Position numbers and translations under genes: made by a program
NCBI RefSeq assembly: GCF_003955735.1
Contig: NZ_CP034464.1
Span: forward strand, 4,278,001-4,342,000
DNA length: 64,000 bases
DNA from: Undibacterium parvum
Lineage (GTDB): Bacteria > Pseudomonadota > Gammaproteobacteria > Burkholderiales > Burkholderiaceae_D
Reading direction: 5' to 3'
Part shown: piece after piece, positions 24,934 through 32,153 of the stretch
How positions within the stretch are numbered: the stretch's first letter is position 1
Layout: every line of letters begins with the position of its first letter
Notes under the pieces: model-generated
Database searches by the model: none
What the model saw: the letters and a program-made list of their open reading frames with translations, nothing else
What the model was told of the DNA's origin: nothing

Positions 24934-26394
24934 ATGAGCTTGCCTGAAATTTTTACCCTCTCGTTGTTAGCTGTTTTAGTGCTGCTCAATCTCATGCTGT
25001 TGCTGCGTAGCGGCCAAAAAAACGGCGATAGCCAAATCGAACAAAATCTCCAACAAAACTTTCAACAATTGCAGCAGGCCCAAGAGCGCAGCGAGCGCTC
25101 TTTGCGTGAGCAAATCCTGTCAAGCGCGCAAGCGACACGGCAAGAGTTGGGCAGCAATTTTTCACAACTGCAGCAAGTCTTGTCGACGCAGCTAAGCAAT
25201 GCGGCAGCTCTGCAAAACAGCCAGATCGACGCCTTCTCGCAACAACTGGTGAAGCTGACAGAAGCCAATGCCCAGCAACTCGAGCAGATGCGTTTATCGT
25301 TGATACAGCAGGCGCAGACAGCCAGGGATGAGCAAGCTGCCAGCCTGCAGCGTTTTGCTGCTAGCCTGAATCAAGTGCTAGCCAATCTGACTGAGTCGAA
25401 TGCCTTGCGCATGGGCGAGATCCGCGCCACTCTTGAGCAGAAAATCCAGCAACTACAAGCCGATAACGCCAGTAAGCTAGAAGAGATGCGTAAGACTGTT
25501 GATGAGAAGCTGCATGCGACCTTAGAGCAGCGTCTCGGCGAATCCTTCAAACAAGTCTCGGAACGTCTGGAGAAGGTCCATCAAGGTCTGGGAGAGATGC
25601 AGCAGCTGGCGATAGGGGTGGGCGACCTCAAACGCGTGCTGACCAATGTCAAGACGCGCGGTACCTGGGGCGAGGTACAGTTAGAGATGGTGCTGGAGCA
25701 GATGCTGACACCCGAACAATATGGCAAGAACGTCGAGACCATACCAGGCACGGGCGAGCGGGTAGAATTTGCGATCAAATTGCCGGGCAAGGAAGACGAT
25801 AGGGCACCAGTATGGATGCCTATCGATGCCAAGTTCCCCAAAGAGCAATATGAGCGCTTGCTCGACGCTGCCGAACGCGCCGACGCCGATGGTGTGGCGC
25901 AAGCCGGAAAAGAGCTGGAGCGCGCGATCCGCAACGAGGCCAAAACCATCGCCGAAAAATATCTATCGCCACCTTTGACCACCGACTTTGCCATTTTGTT
26001 TTTGCCTACCGAGGGCTTGTACGCCGAAGTCATGCGTCGGCCAGGTTTGGCCGACGAGTTGCAGCGCACTTGTCGCGTCACCATTTCTGGCCCTTCGACC
26101 TTGTCCGCCTTGCTGAACAGCTTGCAAATGGGGTTCCGTACTTTGGTGCTGGAGAAGCGATCCTCCGAAGTCTGGCAAGTGTTGGGTGCGGTAAAAACGG
26201 AATTTGGTAAATTTGGCGAGGTGTTGGCCGCCACCAAAACCGCATTGGAGCGCGCCGCCAAAAATATCGATCATGCCGAAGTACGCACGCGCCAGATGAC
26301 GAAAAAGCTCAAGCAGGTCGAGGCTCTGCCTAGCGATGCGGCGCATAGTTTGCTGGGGATAGATGGCGAGAACAGCACTGATGCTGAACTGTAA
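24934..26394 (+). CDS. rmuC: DNA recombination protein RmuC
   Basis: A 486-residue protein: N-terminal membrane anchor (FTLSLLAVLVLLNLMLLLRS), then a long coiled coil of Gln/Glu/Leu heptads (about residues 30-220), then the RmuC nuclease-like domain (about 230-440) with VKTRGTWGEVQLEMVLEQML, IDAKFPKEQYERLLDA, FAILFLPTEGLYAEV and SGPSTLSALLNSLQMGF. RmuC limits inversion of short repeats. The restriction-like core supports a DNA-related role. ATG 24934 is preferred to TTG 24922. It is flanked by terminators on both sides, so it is probably monocistronic. Confidence 0.95.
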   Translation: MSLPEIFTLSLLAVLVLLNLMLLLRSGQKNGDSQIEQNLQQNFQQLQQAQERSERSLREQILSSAQATRQELGSNFSQLQQVLSTQLSNAAALQNSQIDAFSQQLVKLTEANAQQLEQMRLSLIQQAQTARDEQAASLQRFAASLNQVLANLTESNALRMGEIRATLEQKIQQLQADNASKLEEMRKTVDEKLHATLEQRLGESFKQVSERLEKVHQGLGEMQQLAIGVGDLKRVLTNVKTRGTWGEVQLEMVLEQMLTPEQYGKNVETIPGTGERVEFAIKLPGKEDDRAPVWMPIDAKFPKEQYERLLDAAERADADGVAQAGKELERAIRNEAKTIAEKYLSPPLTTDFAILFLPTEGLYAEVMRRPGLADELQRTCRVTISGPSTLSALLNSLQMGFRTLVLEKRSSEVWQVLGAVKTEFGKFGEVLAATKTALERAAKNIDHAEVRTRQMTKKLKQVEALPSDAAHSLLGIDGENSTDAEL

Positions 26395-26462
26395 GCATGA
26401 GCTCTGCTGCTGACACCTAGCTTGCTCTTCATTAATTTGATAAAATGGCAATGAAATTATTC

Positions 26463-26488
26463 GGATAGCCGCGGCTATCCACTTTTTT
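26463..26488 (+). terminator. Terminator after rmuC
   Basis: GGATAGCC-GC-GGCTATCC is a perfect palindrome at 26463-26480, followed by ACTTTTTTAT. It lies 68 bases after the rmuC stop and 21 bases before the DUF2167 start, so it could also influence the latter's leader. Confidence 0.75.
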
Positions 26489-26508
26489 ATCCTTGGAACG
26501 ACACTTTA

Positions 26509-27543
26509 ATGAAACTCATACTAAAAAAATTCCTCGCCTTATTTGCGCTGGCGCTCGTGACGCAGTTCGCACAGGCTCAAAGCGAGGCGCAAAAGGCCGA
26601 GATTAAGGCCGCTTATGAAGAGGCGGATAAAGTCAAACAAGAGGGACCGTTTGAAGTAAAGATGCTAGATCAGGCGGTCTTGAGAATACCCGCCGGGCAG
26701 ATCTTTATACCGAATCCAACTGCGTCCAGAATCTTGCGCGCCATGGGTAATAGTAGTGACGATAGTTTGTTGGGCGTGATTTTCCCGGCTGGTGATGAAA
26801 ACTGGTTTGTGGTGGCGCGTTACGAAAAAGCCGGCTACATCAAAGAAGACGATGCCAAGGAGTGGAACGCCGATGAGCTATTGAAGAGCCTCACTGAAGG
26901 TGCCGAGACCGGTAATGTGGCAAGACGCGAGAAGGGCATACGCGAGATGCAGGTCGTCGGTTGGGCCGAAAAGCCGGCCTACGATGCCAATAATCATAGA
27001 CTGGTCTGGTCTGCCATCAGCAAAGACAAAGTCGGAGTCGATGAAGATCCGGGCGTTAATTACAATACCTATGCCTTGGGACGCGAAGGCTATATCAGTT
27101 TGAATTTAGTCACCTCTTTGAAAGAAGTCGCGACACAGAAAGCGGTCGCGCAAAATCTATTAGGAAATTTAGAATTCACCGATGGCAAACGCTATGCCGA
27201 TTTTAATGCCAGCACCGATAAAGTTGCTGAATACGGTTTAGCAGCGCTGGTGGCAGGTGTGGCGGCGAAAAAACTTGGCCTGTTTGCCGTCATACTGGCG
27301 TTTCTGGCGAAGTTCGCAAAAGTTGGTTTGCTAGCGCTGTTTGGCGGCGGTGCCTTGTTTAAGAAATGGTTTAGCAGTAAAAAAGATAAGGAGACTGCAG
27401 CGGTGATGGCTAGCGCTGCCGAGAGCACTCCCGAGAGCGCGACGGCGCCTGACAGCGGTGCTGCTCCGGTAAATCCGGAGGCGGGTAAGGATGCCAGTAA
27501 AGCGGCTGGCACTGAGCATACTCCGGGGCCAGGCGCAGTATGA
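26509..27543 (+). CDS. DUF2167 family exported/membrane protein
   Basis: A 344-residue protein with a signal peptide (residues 1-23, ends FAQAQ) and the DUF2167 body: GPFEVKMLDQAVLRIPAGQIFIP, LLGVIFPAGDENWFVVARYEKAGY, AKEWNADELLKSL, VVGWAEKPAYDANNHRLVWS and YNTYALGREGYISLNLV. Near the C-terminus one or two membrane segments (about 265-310) precede a basic stop (KKWFSSKKDKE) and a disordered Ala/Pro/Ser tail. Function not known to me. The stop overlaps the M50 protease start as ATGA at 27540-27543, so it is tightly linked to that protease. Confidence 0.88.
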   Translation: MKLILKKFLALFALALVTQFAQAQSEAQKAEIKAAYEEADKVKQEGPFEVKMLDQAVLRIPAGQIFIPNPTASRILRAMGNSSDDSLLGVIFPAGDENWFVVARYEKAGYIKEDDAKEWNADELLKSLTEGAETGNVARREKGIREMQVVGWAEKPAYDANNHRLVWSAISKDKVGVDEDPGVNYNTYALGREGYISLNLVTSLKEVATQKAVAQNLLGNLEFTDGKRYADFNASTDKVAEYGLAALVAGVAAKKLGLFAVILAFLAKFAKVGLLALFGGGALFKKWFSSKKDKETAAVMASAAESTPESATAPDSGAAPVNPEAGKDASKAAGTEHTPGPGAV

Positions 27544-28280
27544 TTAAGCTTTTGTTGTTGCTCTTATCTGGCGCGAAATTTAGCAAACTCTTAGTTACCG
27601 GCGGCAGCATGTTGGTATCGGTTGCCGTGTATGCCATGGTGTTTGGCTGGTGGTATGCCGTCGGTTTCGTGTTCCTGTTGTTGGTGCATGAGATGGGGCA
27701 TTATCTGGCGGCACGCCAGCGTGGCCTGAATGTAGGCTTGCCGACTTTCATCCCCTTCGTCGGCGCTTGGATAGAGCTTAAAGACCAGCCGCACAATGCC
27801 GAGACCGAAGCCTATATCGGTTTAGCTGGGCCGCTAGCGGGTACCGTGGGCGCAGTCATCTGTTATTTTTTTGCGCGTAACTACAATAGCGATTTGTTGT
27901 TGGCGGTGGCGTATTCAGGCTTCTTTCTGAACCTGTTTAATATGATACCGCTGTCGCCGTTTGATGGCGGGCGTATCACAGCAGTGCTCACGCCACGAGT
28001 CTGGTTTGCCGGAGTACCAGTACTAGCGGCACTGTTTTATTACCGGCCCAGCCCCATCCTGGTCTTGATCACTATCATGGCTGGCCCGCAATTGTGGCGC
28101 GCCTGGAAGTACGACGCCACGGCACCAGAAAATCAGCAGTATTACGGCATCGCTACCGACGTCCGTCTGACTTACTCGGCCTATTACTTACTCTTGCTAG
28201 GCTTTTTGGCGGTGATGACCAACGATGTGCATGAGATGCTGCAGGCTGTACGAACGGTGCATGGCAGTAGCGGTGCTTAA
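27540..28280 (+). CDS. Site-2 protease (M50) family membrane protein
   Basis: A 246-residue integral membrane zinc metalloprotease-like protein. The zinc motif is HEMGHYLA (HExxH) in the membrane segment near residues 56-63. The third ligand is in NLFNMIPLSPFDGGR (NxxPxxxxDGG). There is no PDZ domain, so it is a minimal member, unlike RseP. M50 proteases cut substrates within the membrane. ATGA overlap with the DUF2167 gene suggests a common complex or enzyme-substrate pair; this is inference. Confidence 0.88.
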   Translation: MIKLLLLLLSGAKFSKLLVTGGSMLVSVAVYAMVFGWWYAVGFVFLLLVHEMGHYLAARQRGLNVGLPTFIPFVGAWIELKDQPHNAETEAYIGLAGPLAGTVGAVICYFFARNYNSDLLLAVAYSGFFLNLFNMIPLSPFDGGRITAVLTPRVWFAGVPVLAALFYYRPSPILVLITIMAGPQLWRAWKYDATAPENQQYYGIATDVRLTYSAYYLLLLGFLAVMTNDVHEMLQAVRTVHGSSGA

Positions 28281-28323
28281 GCCCGGCCGGCATCGCATTT
28301 ATAAGTGCTCGCCGCTTGCCGCT

Positions 28324-29211
28324 TTAGTCCAGATGTAAATGCTCAGCGAGATAGCTAAACACGGTGCTGACACGCCTTAAGTGGCGTGCTTCGGTGTGCG
28401 TGAGTAACCAGAGATCGGTTTGGCATTCATCTAGAACTTCGCTCACTTGGATCAGGTCGGCGCGGCCTTGCGCCAGAAAAATCGGCAGTATGCCCACGCC
28501 TAAGCCGCGTGCGACAAACTCTGTCACCGTGAGTATGCTATTCACGCGATATTTCGGAACGATTTTTGGGTAGTGTTTTTTTCTCCAGATTACCGAGGGA
28601 TGCTCAGGCAGGGCCTCGTCGGGCGCTATCCAATCTTGTTCTTGATAAGCTATTTCGCGATTCGCTGCGGGAACTGATGCAGATTTTGCGCTGAATAGCG
28701 CTACCCGTATCGGACCTATGCGCTTGCCTATTAGATGTGGCGGCGGCCGCTTGGTGGCGCGCAATGCGATATCGGCATCCCTGCGCGTCAAACTCACCAA
28801 CTCGTTACCTGCATGCAAATCAAATTCTAGCAAGGGATGCAGCACTCGCAGTTGCTGCAATGCTGGCGCCAGAACCCCATGCAATAGGGTGTCGGTACTG
28901 CTGATGCGTAGAAAGCCCGAGACTTGTTCTGGCCTCATTTGCAGCATAGTGCGCGCTGCTTCCAACTGGATCTCGATCTGCTCGGCAGCAGCGGTCAGCT
29001 GTTGTGCCAGCTCATTGGTCTGATATCCACTGCGCGATCGTTCGAACAAGCGCTGGCCTATCCCCTTTTCTATGCGTTGTATGCTTCTGAAAACGGTGGA
29101 GGCATCTTGCTCCAGGCGTTCTCCCGCCAGCGCCAAGGTGCCAGTGCGGCTCAGTGCCAGTAGCACCGCCAGATCGGCCGAGCTTAACTTGAATTGCGTT
29201 TTCGCATTCAT
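28324..29211 (-). CDS. LysR family transcriptional regulator
   Basis: A 295-residue LysR-type regulator. The N-terminal winged helix (residues about 8-68) has ALSRTGTLALAGERLEQDASTVFRSIQRIE and ERSRSGYQTNE. The effector domain (about 95-290) shows LRISSTDTLLHGVLAPAL and VTEFVARGLGVGILPIF. It is divergently transcribed from DoxX-GST with a 78-base intergenic region holding a LysR-like dyad, so it likely controls those genes in response to a quinone, aromatic or oxidative signal (inferred). Confidence 0.93.
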   Translation of the reverse strand: MNAKTQFKLSSADLAVLLALSRTGTLALAGERLEQDASTVFRSIQRIEKGIGQRLFERSRSGYQTNELAQQLTAAAEQIEIQLEAARTMLQMRPEQVSGFLRISSTDTLLHGVLAPALQQLRVLHPLLEFDLHAGNELVSLTRRDADIALRATKRPPPHLIGKRIGPIRVALFSAKSASVPAANREIAYQEQDWIAPDEALPEHPSVIWRKKHYPKIVPKYRVNSILTVTEFVARGLGVGILPIFLAQGRADLIQVSEVLDECQTDLWLLTHTEARHLRRVSTVFSYLAEHLHLD

Positions 29212-29233
29212 AGTTTTCTATTCTGCATATTTT

Positions 29234-29251
29234 CATTGTAAAACCGCAATG
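29234..29251. promoter_or_regulatory. Candidate LysR operator between lysR and doxX
   Basis: CATTG-TAAAACCG-CAATG is a dyad in the divergent intergenic region and fits the T-N11-A rule for LysR sites (T at 29237 and A at 29249). It lies 23 bases upstream of the LysR start. Confidence 0.5.
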
Positions 29252-29289
29252 CTACAGTGCATCCATTCTTAATTCAATGGACAACAAAA

Positions 29290-29829
29290 ATGACTACCGG
29301 ACCAGCCAAGCTCGCAAGGAATTCAGAGGCGAATTCAGAAGCCAATTCTAAAACTAAGTTAGCAAATAAGTTAGCAAATAAGTTAGCAAATAAGTTGGTA
29401 AATAAGTTGGCAACTAAGCCCAGCTATACGTCTATCGATTATGGCGTGACGCTGTTGCGCCTGAGCCTGGGTGTGATGTGGATAGCGCATGCCATGCTCA
29501 AACTTTTGGTATTTACTTTGCCAGGCACGGCTGAATTTTTTGTCAGTATCGGATACCCCGGTGTTCTGGCGTATCCAGTGTTTGCCGCTGAGCTTGGCGG
29601 CGGGCTTGCCTTGCTATTCGGTGTGTACGCCAGACAGGTAGCGCTGGCCTTGATGCCGGTGATGGCGGTCGCTGCTAGTGTACATTTCGCAAACGGTTGG
29701 GTGCATACCAGCCCCAATGGCGGCTGGGAGTATCCGGTATTCTTGCTGATGGCCTCGCTGGCACTGTGGCTAATGGGGGATGGTGCCTTTGCCCTGCGTC
29801 GCAGTCCTCGTTTTAGCCCCAACTTTTAA
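29290..29829 (+). CDS. DoxX family membrane protein
   Basis: A 179-residue protein with about four membrane helices in the DoxX pattern (YGVTLLRLSLGVMWIAHAMLK; VLAYPVFAAELGGGLALLFG; VALALMPVMAVAAS; YPVFLLMASLALWLMG). DoxX-like proteins often accompany redox or thiol-stress genes. I chose ATG 29290 (MTTGPAKLAR); the upstream frame to 29257 has no ribosome-binding site. The N-terminal 45 residues are an odd basic/Asn repeat (NSEA, KLAN units) encoded by eight 12-bp repeats. The GST gene follows 9 bases later, so they form an operon. Confidence 0.88.
   Translation: MTTGPAKLARNSEANSEANSKTKLANKLANKLANKLVNKLATKPSYTSIDYGVTLLRLSLGVMWIAHAMLKLLVFTLPGTAEFFVSIGYPGVLAYPVFAAELGGGLALLFGVYARQVALALMPVMAVAASVHFANGWVHTSPNGGWEYPVFLLMASLALWLMGDGAFALRRSPRFSPNF
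29320..29415 (+). repeat. Eight 12-bp tandem units at the 5' end of doxX
   Basis: Three degenerate copies of AATTCAGARGCN-type units (29320-29355) are followed by three exact AAGTTAGCAAAT copies and two variants (29356-29415). They encode NSEA/NSKT and KLAN/KLVN/KLAT four-residue repeats before the first membrane helix. The period of 12 preserves frame. Confidence 0.92.
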
Positions 29830-29838
29830 GGCGACATC

Positions 29839-30513
29839 ATGACTTCGAAATTTGTTCTGGTTAGCCATGTCCTGTGTCCCTATGTGCAAAGAGTGGCGAT
29901 TGTGTTGGCAGAGAAGGGCATCGTCTACCAGCGTATCGATATCGATTTGAAAAATAAACCGGCCTGGTTTCTTGCGATTTCCCCGCTGGCCAAGACCCCG
30001 GTTCTGCTGGTGGGAGAGCAGGCCATCTTTGAGTCCAGCGTGATCTGCGAATATTTGGATGAGACGCGTCTGCCCAAACTGCATCCGGAGCATGCTTTGC
30101 TGCGGGCCAGGCAGCGCGCCTGGATGGAGTTCGGTAGCAGTATTCTCAGCACCATAGCGGGTTTCTATAATGCCGTCGATGGGCAAGCTTTAAGCGCCAA
30201 GAGCCAGGAGTTACATGAAAAATTGAAACAGCTAGAGCTACTGTTACAGGATGGCCCGTATTTTTCAGGCCTGCAATTTAACCTGGTCGATGCAGTTTTT
30301 GCACCGGTGTTGCGTTACTTTGAAGTGTTCGAGACCGTATTCGGTATAGATTTTTTTGCCGATACCCCGAAAGTGCGCACCTGGTGGCGACACTTAGCGC
30401 AGCGCCCCAGCGTCAAGCATGCGGTAGGCGCCAACTATGCCGAATTATTGCTGGATTTTTTGAAAGCTAGACCGGTTATGCTTGTAGAAAACTACCGCCA
30501 GCGCTTAGCTTAA
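29839..30513 (+). CDS. Glutathione S-transferase family protein
   Basis: A 224-residue cytosolic GST. The thioredoxin-like domain (about residues 5-80) has SHVLCPYVQRVAIVLAEKG, the cis-Pro region AKTPVLLVG and the glutathione-binding ESSVICEYLDE. The helical domain follows. The Cys in CPYVQR suggests an omega/zeta-like or beta-type enzyme with Cys or Ser catalysis. Co-transcribed with doxX under a divergent LysR, it probably detoxifies electrophiles. Substrate not known. Confidence 0.92.
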   Translation: MTSKFVLVSHVLCPYVQRVAIVLAEKGIVYQRIDIDLKNKPAWFLAISPLAKTPVLLVGEQAIFESSVICEYLDETRLPKLHPEHALLRARQRAWMEFGSSILSTIAGFYNAVDGQALSAKSQELHEKLKQLELLLQDGPYFSGLQFNLVDAVFAPVLRYFEVFETVFGIDFFADTPKVRTWWRHLAQRPSVKHAVGANYAELLLDFLKARPVMLVENYRQRLA

Positions 30514-30518
30514 AACGT

Positions 30519-31136
30519 TTATTTGCACTTGTCAGCGGCGAGTAAATACAAGGCTACGGGTATCGCCAATAAACCTCCACCACTGTCTTTACCCAGGCAA
30601 TCAGGCTTAGCTGCTGCCGCTACCGCGGTTTCTAGTCGGTCGAATTTTGTCTTGGGTTTGTCGTTAAGCTGCTTGCCACTACGTTCGGCCTGGAGTTCTA
30701 TCTCCGTTTTGCTGTCCTGATAGGCTCTGCGTATTGCCTTGCTGTCTATCTGCAAAGGCGTGGAGAGCGTATCTGGCGGAAATTCGCTAGGTGCGCTAGG
30801 CACCGCTGGCGTGGCAGTCAGCGTCGTAGGCGCGATTGGAGTAAATTTTTTCGGTAGCGCAGGCTGGCTAGGTGTTTTTTGAAGCTGAACCGCTGGTGGC
30901 GCTTCGGGCGCTGTGTTTAATTCTTTAGGCGGCGTTAATTCGATAAAACGCAGATTGATGAACTGCTTGAGGCTGTCCGCACTTAGTCGTCTACTCTGCA
31001 TGGCTGGCGCATAGGCCAATATTTTGATCAGTAACAGTGTCAGCAATAGCGACAGACTGGCGGCCAGGATGCGCTGACGCTGGCTGACTATGTGCCAATC
31101 CTGTGGTCTGTCTAGCTCAGTGCTTGATGTCTTCAT
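30519..31136 (-). CDS. Unknown TonB-like membrane-anchored protein
   Basis: A 205-residue protein I do not recognise. It has a short cytosolic N-terminus, one membrane helix (about 26-46, RILAASLSLLLTLLLIKILAYAP), and then a Pro/Ala/Thr-rich stretch (about 75-125) of the kind seen in TonB-like energy transducers. A charged helix and a C-terminus with two Cys (DCLGKDSGGGLL, DKC) follow. It lacks a recognisable TonB C-terminal domain. It is convergent with the GST gene, only 5 bases apart. Possibly a secretion or surface-structure accessory protein; function unknown. Confidence 0.6.
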   Translation of the reverse strand: MKTSSTELDRPQDWHIVSQRQRILAASLSLLLTLLLIKILAYAPAMQSRRLSADSLKQFINLRFIELTPPKELNTAPEAPPAVQLQKTPSQPALPKKFTPIAPTTLTATPAVPSAPSEFPPDTLSTPLQIDSKAIRRAYQDSKTEIELQAERSGKQLNDKPKTKFDRLETAVAAAAKPDCLGKDSGGGLLAIPVALYLLAADKCK

Positions 31137-31270
31137 GCTTATATCTGCTGTCGGCCTGTGTATGCTCAGTCTCTTGCAGGATAATTATCGATACAGCTCA
31201 GAGAGAGAAATTGATAATAAGTTCATACTGGCGCGAAAATACCTGATTTTCCCAAAATTAAAAAGCGAAG

Positions 31271-31330
31271 GCGCAGTATCCATGCGCCTTTCCCAGGCTT
31301 TTGCGGCTGGAGCCCGCATGGATATTGCGC
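31271..31330. repeat. REP-like palindromic repeat, copy E
   Basis: GCGCAGTATCCATGCG (31271-31286) and CGCATGGATATTGCGC (31315-31330) are reverse complements with one mismatch around a 28-base loop. It shares the core with the copies at 7485, 12616, 15753 and 34125. Confidence 0.75.
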
Positions 31331-31436
31331 ATAGCACTTTAAAAGTATGTATTTTAATTTTAAAATTGCAACTTTATTGAGGACGGAGAAATCCTTGTGA
31401 AGAGACCTAAGGATGAAGCTAGCCTCAGCGCCCACA

Positions 31437-31464
31437 AAAAAGCCGACGCGTAGGTCGGCTTTTT
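31437..31464 (-). terminator. Rho-independent terminator of the ComEA-like gene
   Basis: AGCCGAC (31441-31447) pairs with GTCGGCT (31454-31460), extended by flanking A/T pairs. Read on the minus strand it ends in a T-run (A-run at 31436-31440). It lies 17 bases after the comEA-like stop. Confidence 0.9.
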
Positions 31465-31480
31465 GGAGCGTAAGGAAAAA

Positions 31481-31852
31481 TTATTTCTTTTTCGCAGCTG
31501 GTTTTTGCTTGGCGATGATGGAATCCTTGATGCCATTGTAGACGTCTTCAGTCAAAATCTTCTTGGAAAGCAGTTCGTCTTTGCCTTTGTAAGGGCGGCC
31601 TTTGATGATGGCGGCGGAACGCGCCTCACCGATTTTTGGCAATTCGGCTAATTCTTTTTGAGTTGCACTATTGATGTCGAGTAAGACCGCTTTTTCGGCG
31701 GCAGCCGGAGCTGCTGGCGCGGCCGCTGCGGCTGCCGCGGCTGCCACGGGTGCGCTTGCGGCTTTTTTAGGCTCGTCTTTGGCTTGCACGCCACCTGCAA
31801 ATACTGCCGACATACCGATAACTAGCAAAAGAGATTTCAAACGTTGATTCAT
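31481..31852 (-). CDS. ComEA-like helix-hairpin-helix DNA-binding protein
   Basis: A 123-residue exported protein: signal peptide (LLLVIGMSAVFAGGVQA), then an Ala/Pro linker (about 30-52), then one ComEA-type helix-hairpin-helix pair (LDINSATQKELAELPKIGEARSAAII; KILTEDVYNGIKDSIIA) and a Lys-rich tail. ComEA proteins bind double-stranded DNA in the periplasm during natural transformation. I chose ATG 31852 (MNQRLKSLL); the longer frame is not protein-like. No other competence gene is adjacent. It has its own terminator. Confidence 0.85.
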   Translation of the reverse strand: MNQRLKSLLLVIGMSAVFAGGVQAKDEPKKAASAPVAAAAAAAAAPAAPAAAEKAVLLDINSATQKELAELPKIGEARSAAIIKGRPYKGKDELLSKKILTEDVYNGIKDSIIAKQKPAAKKK

Positions 31853-32047
31853 CTTTATATCCTTTAATGAGACGGGGGTGTAAGTAAGACCTGCAGGGCA
31901 TATTTGCATTATTTCTAAAATATTGCAGTGCACAGCATAGCATGTCTTGATGGCAACGTGAAAGCAAACAAATGTCAAAAAGTGTAGACATTTGGTGATG
32001 CTGCTAGCCATGAGTAAGTTGCCGATTATTAAATATTTTAGAAATTA

Positions 32048-32152
32048 TTAGGACTTACGCAAAATTGTTCCAGCTAGGCGTAGCGCCGAAGACAGTACTT
32101 TAGTACGGCAAGGCGAGTGCAACGACGCTGGGGCATTTTTTCGTACGTCCTA
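32048..32152 (-). repeat. Palindromic ~105-bp interspersed repeat, copy 2 (MITE-like)
   Basis: This is the reverse-oriented counterpart of the element at 19882-19987: TTAGGACTTACGCAAAA terminal repeat at 32048, nearly identical interior, slightly degraded right end (GTACGTCCTA). It ends one base before the moeA stop codon. Read along moeA, the orientation matches that of copy 1 along the hydrolase gene. Confidence 0.9.
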
Positions 32153-32153
32153 C

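Larger units (their letters stand above)
31137..31480. other. Intergenic region with REP-like repeat and comEA terminator
   Basis: These 344 bases contain a REP-like palindrome (31271-31330) and the terminator of the ComEA-like gene (31437-31464). The rest is AT-rich with no convincing gene; short frames here lack ribosome-binding sites. Confidence 0.6.
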
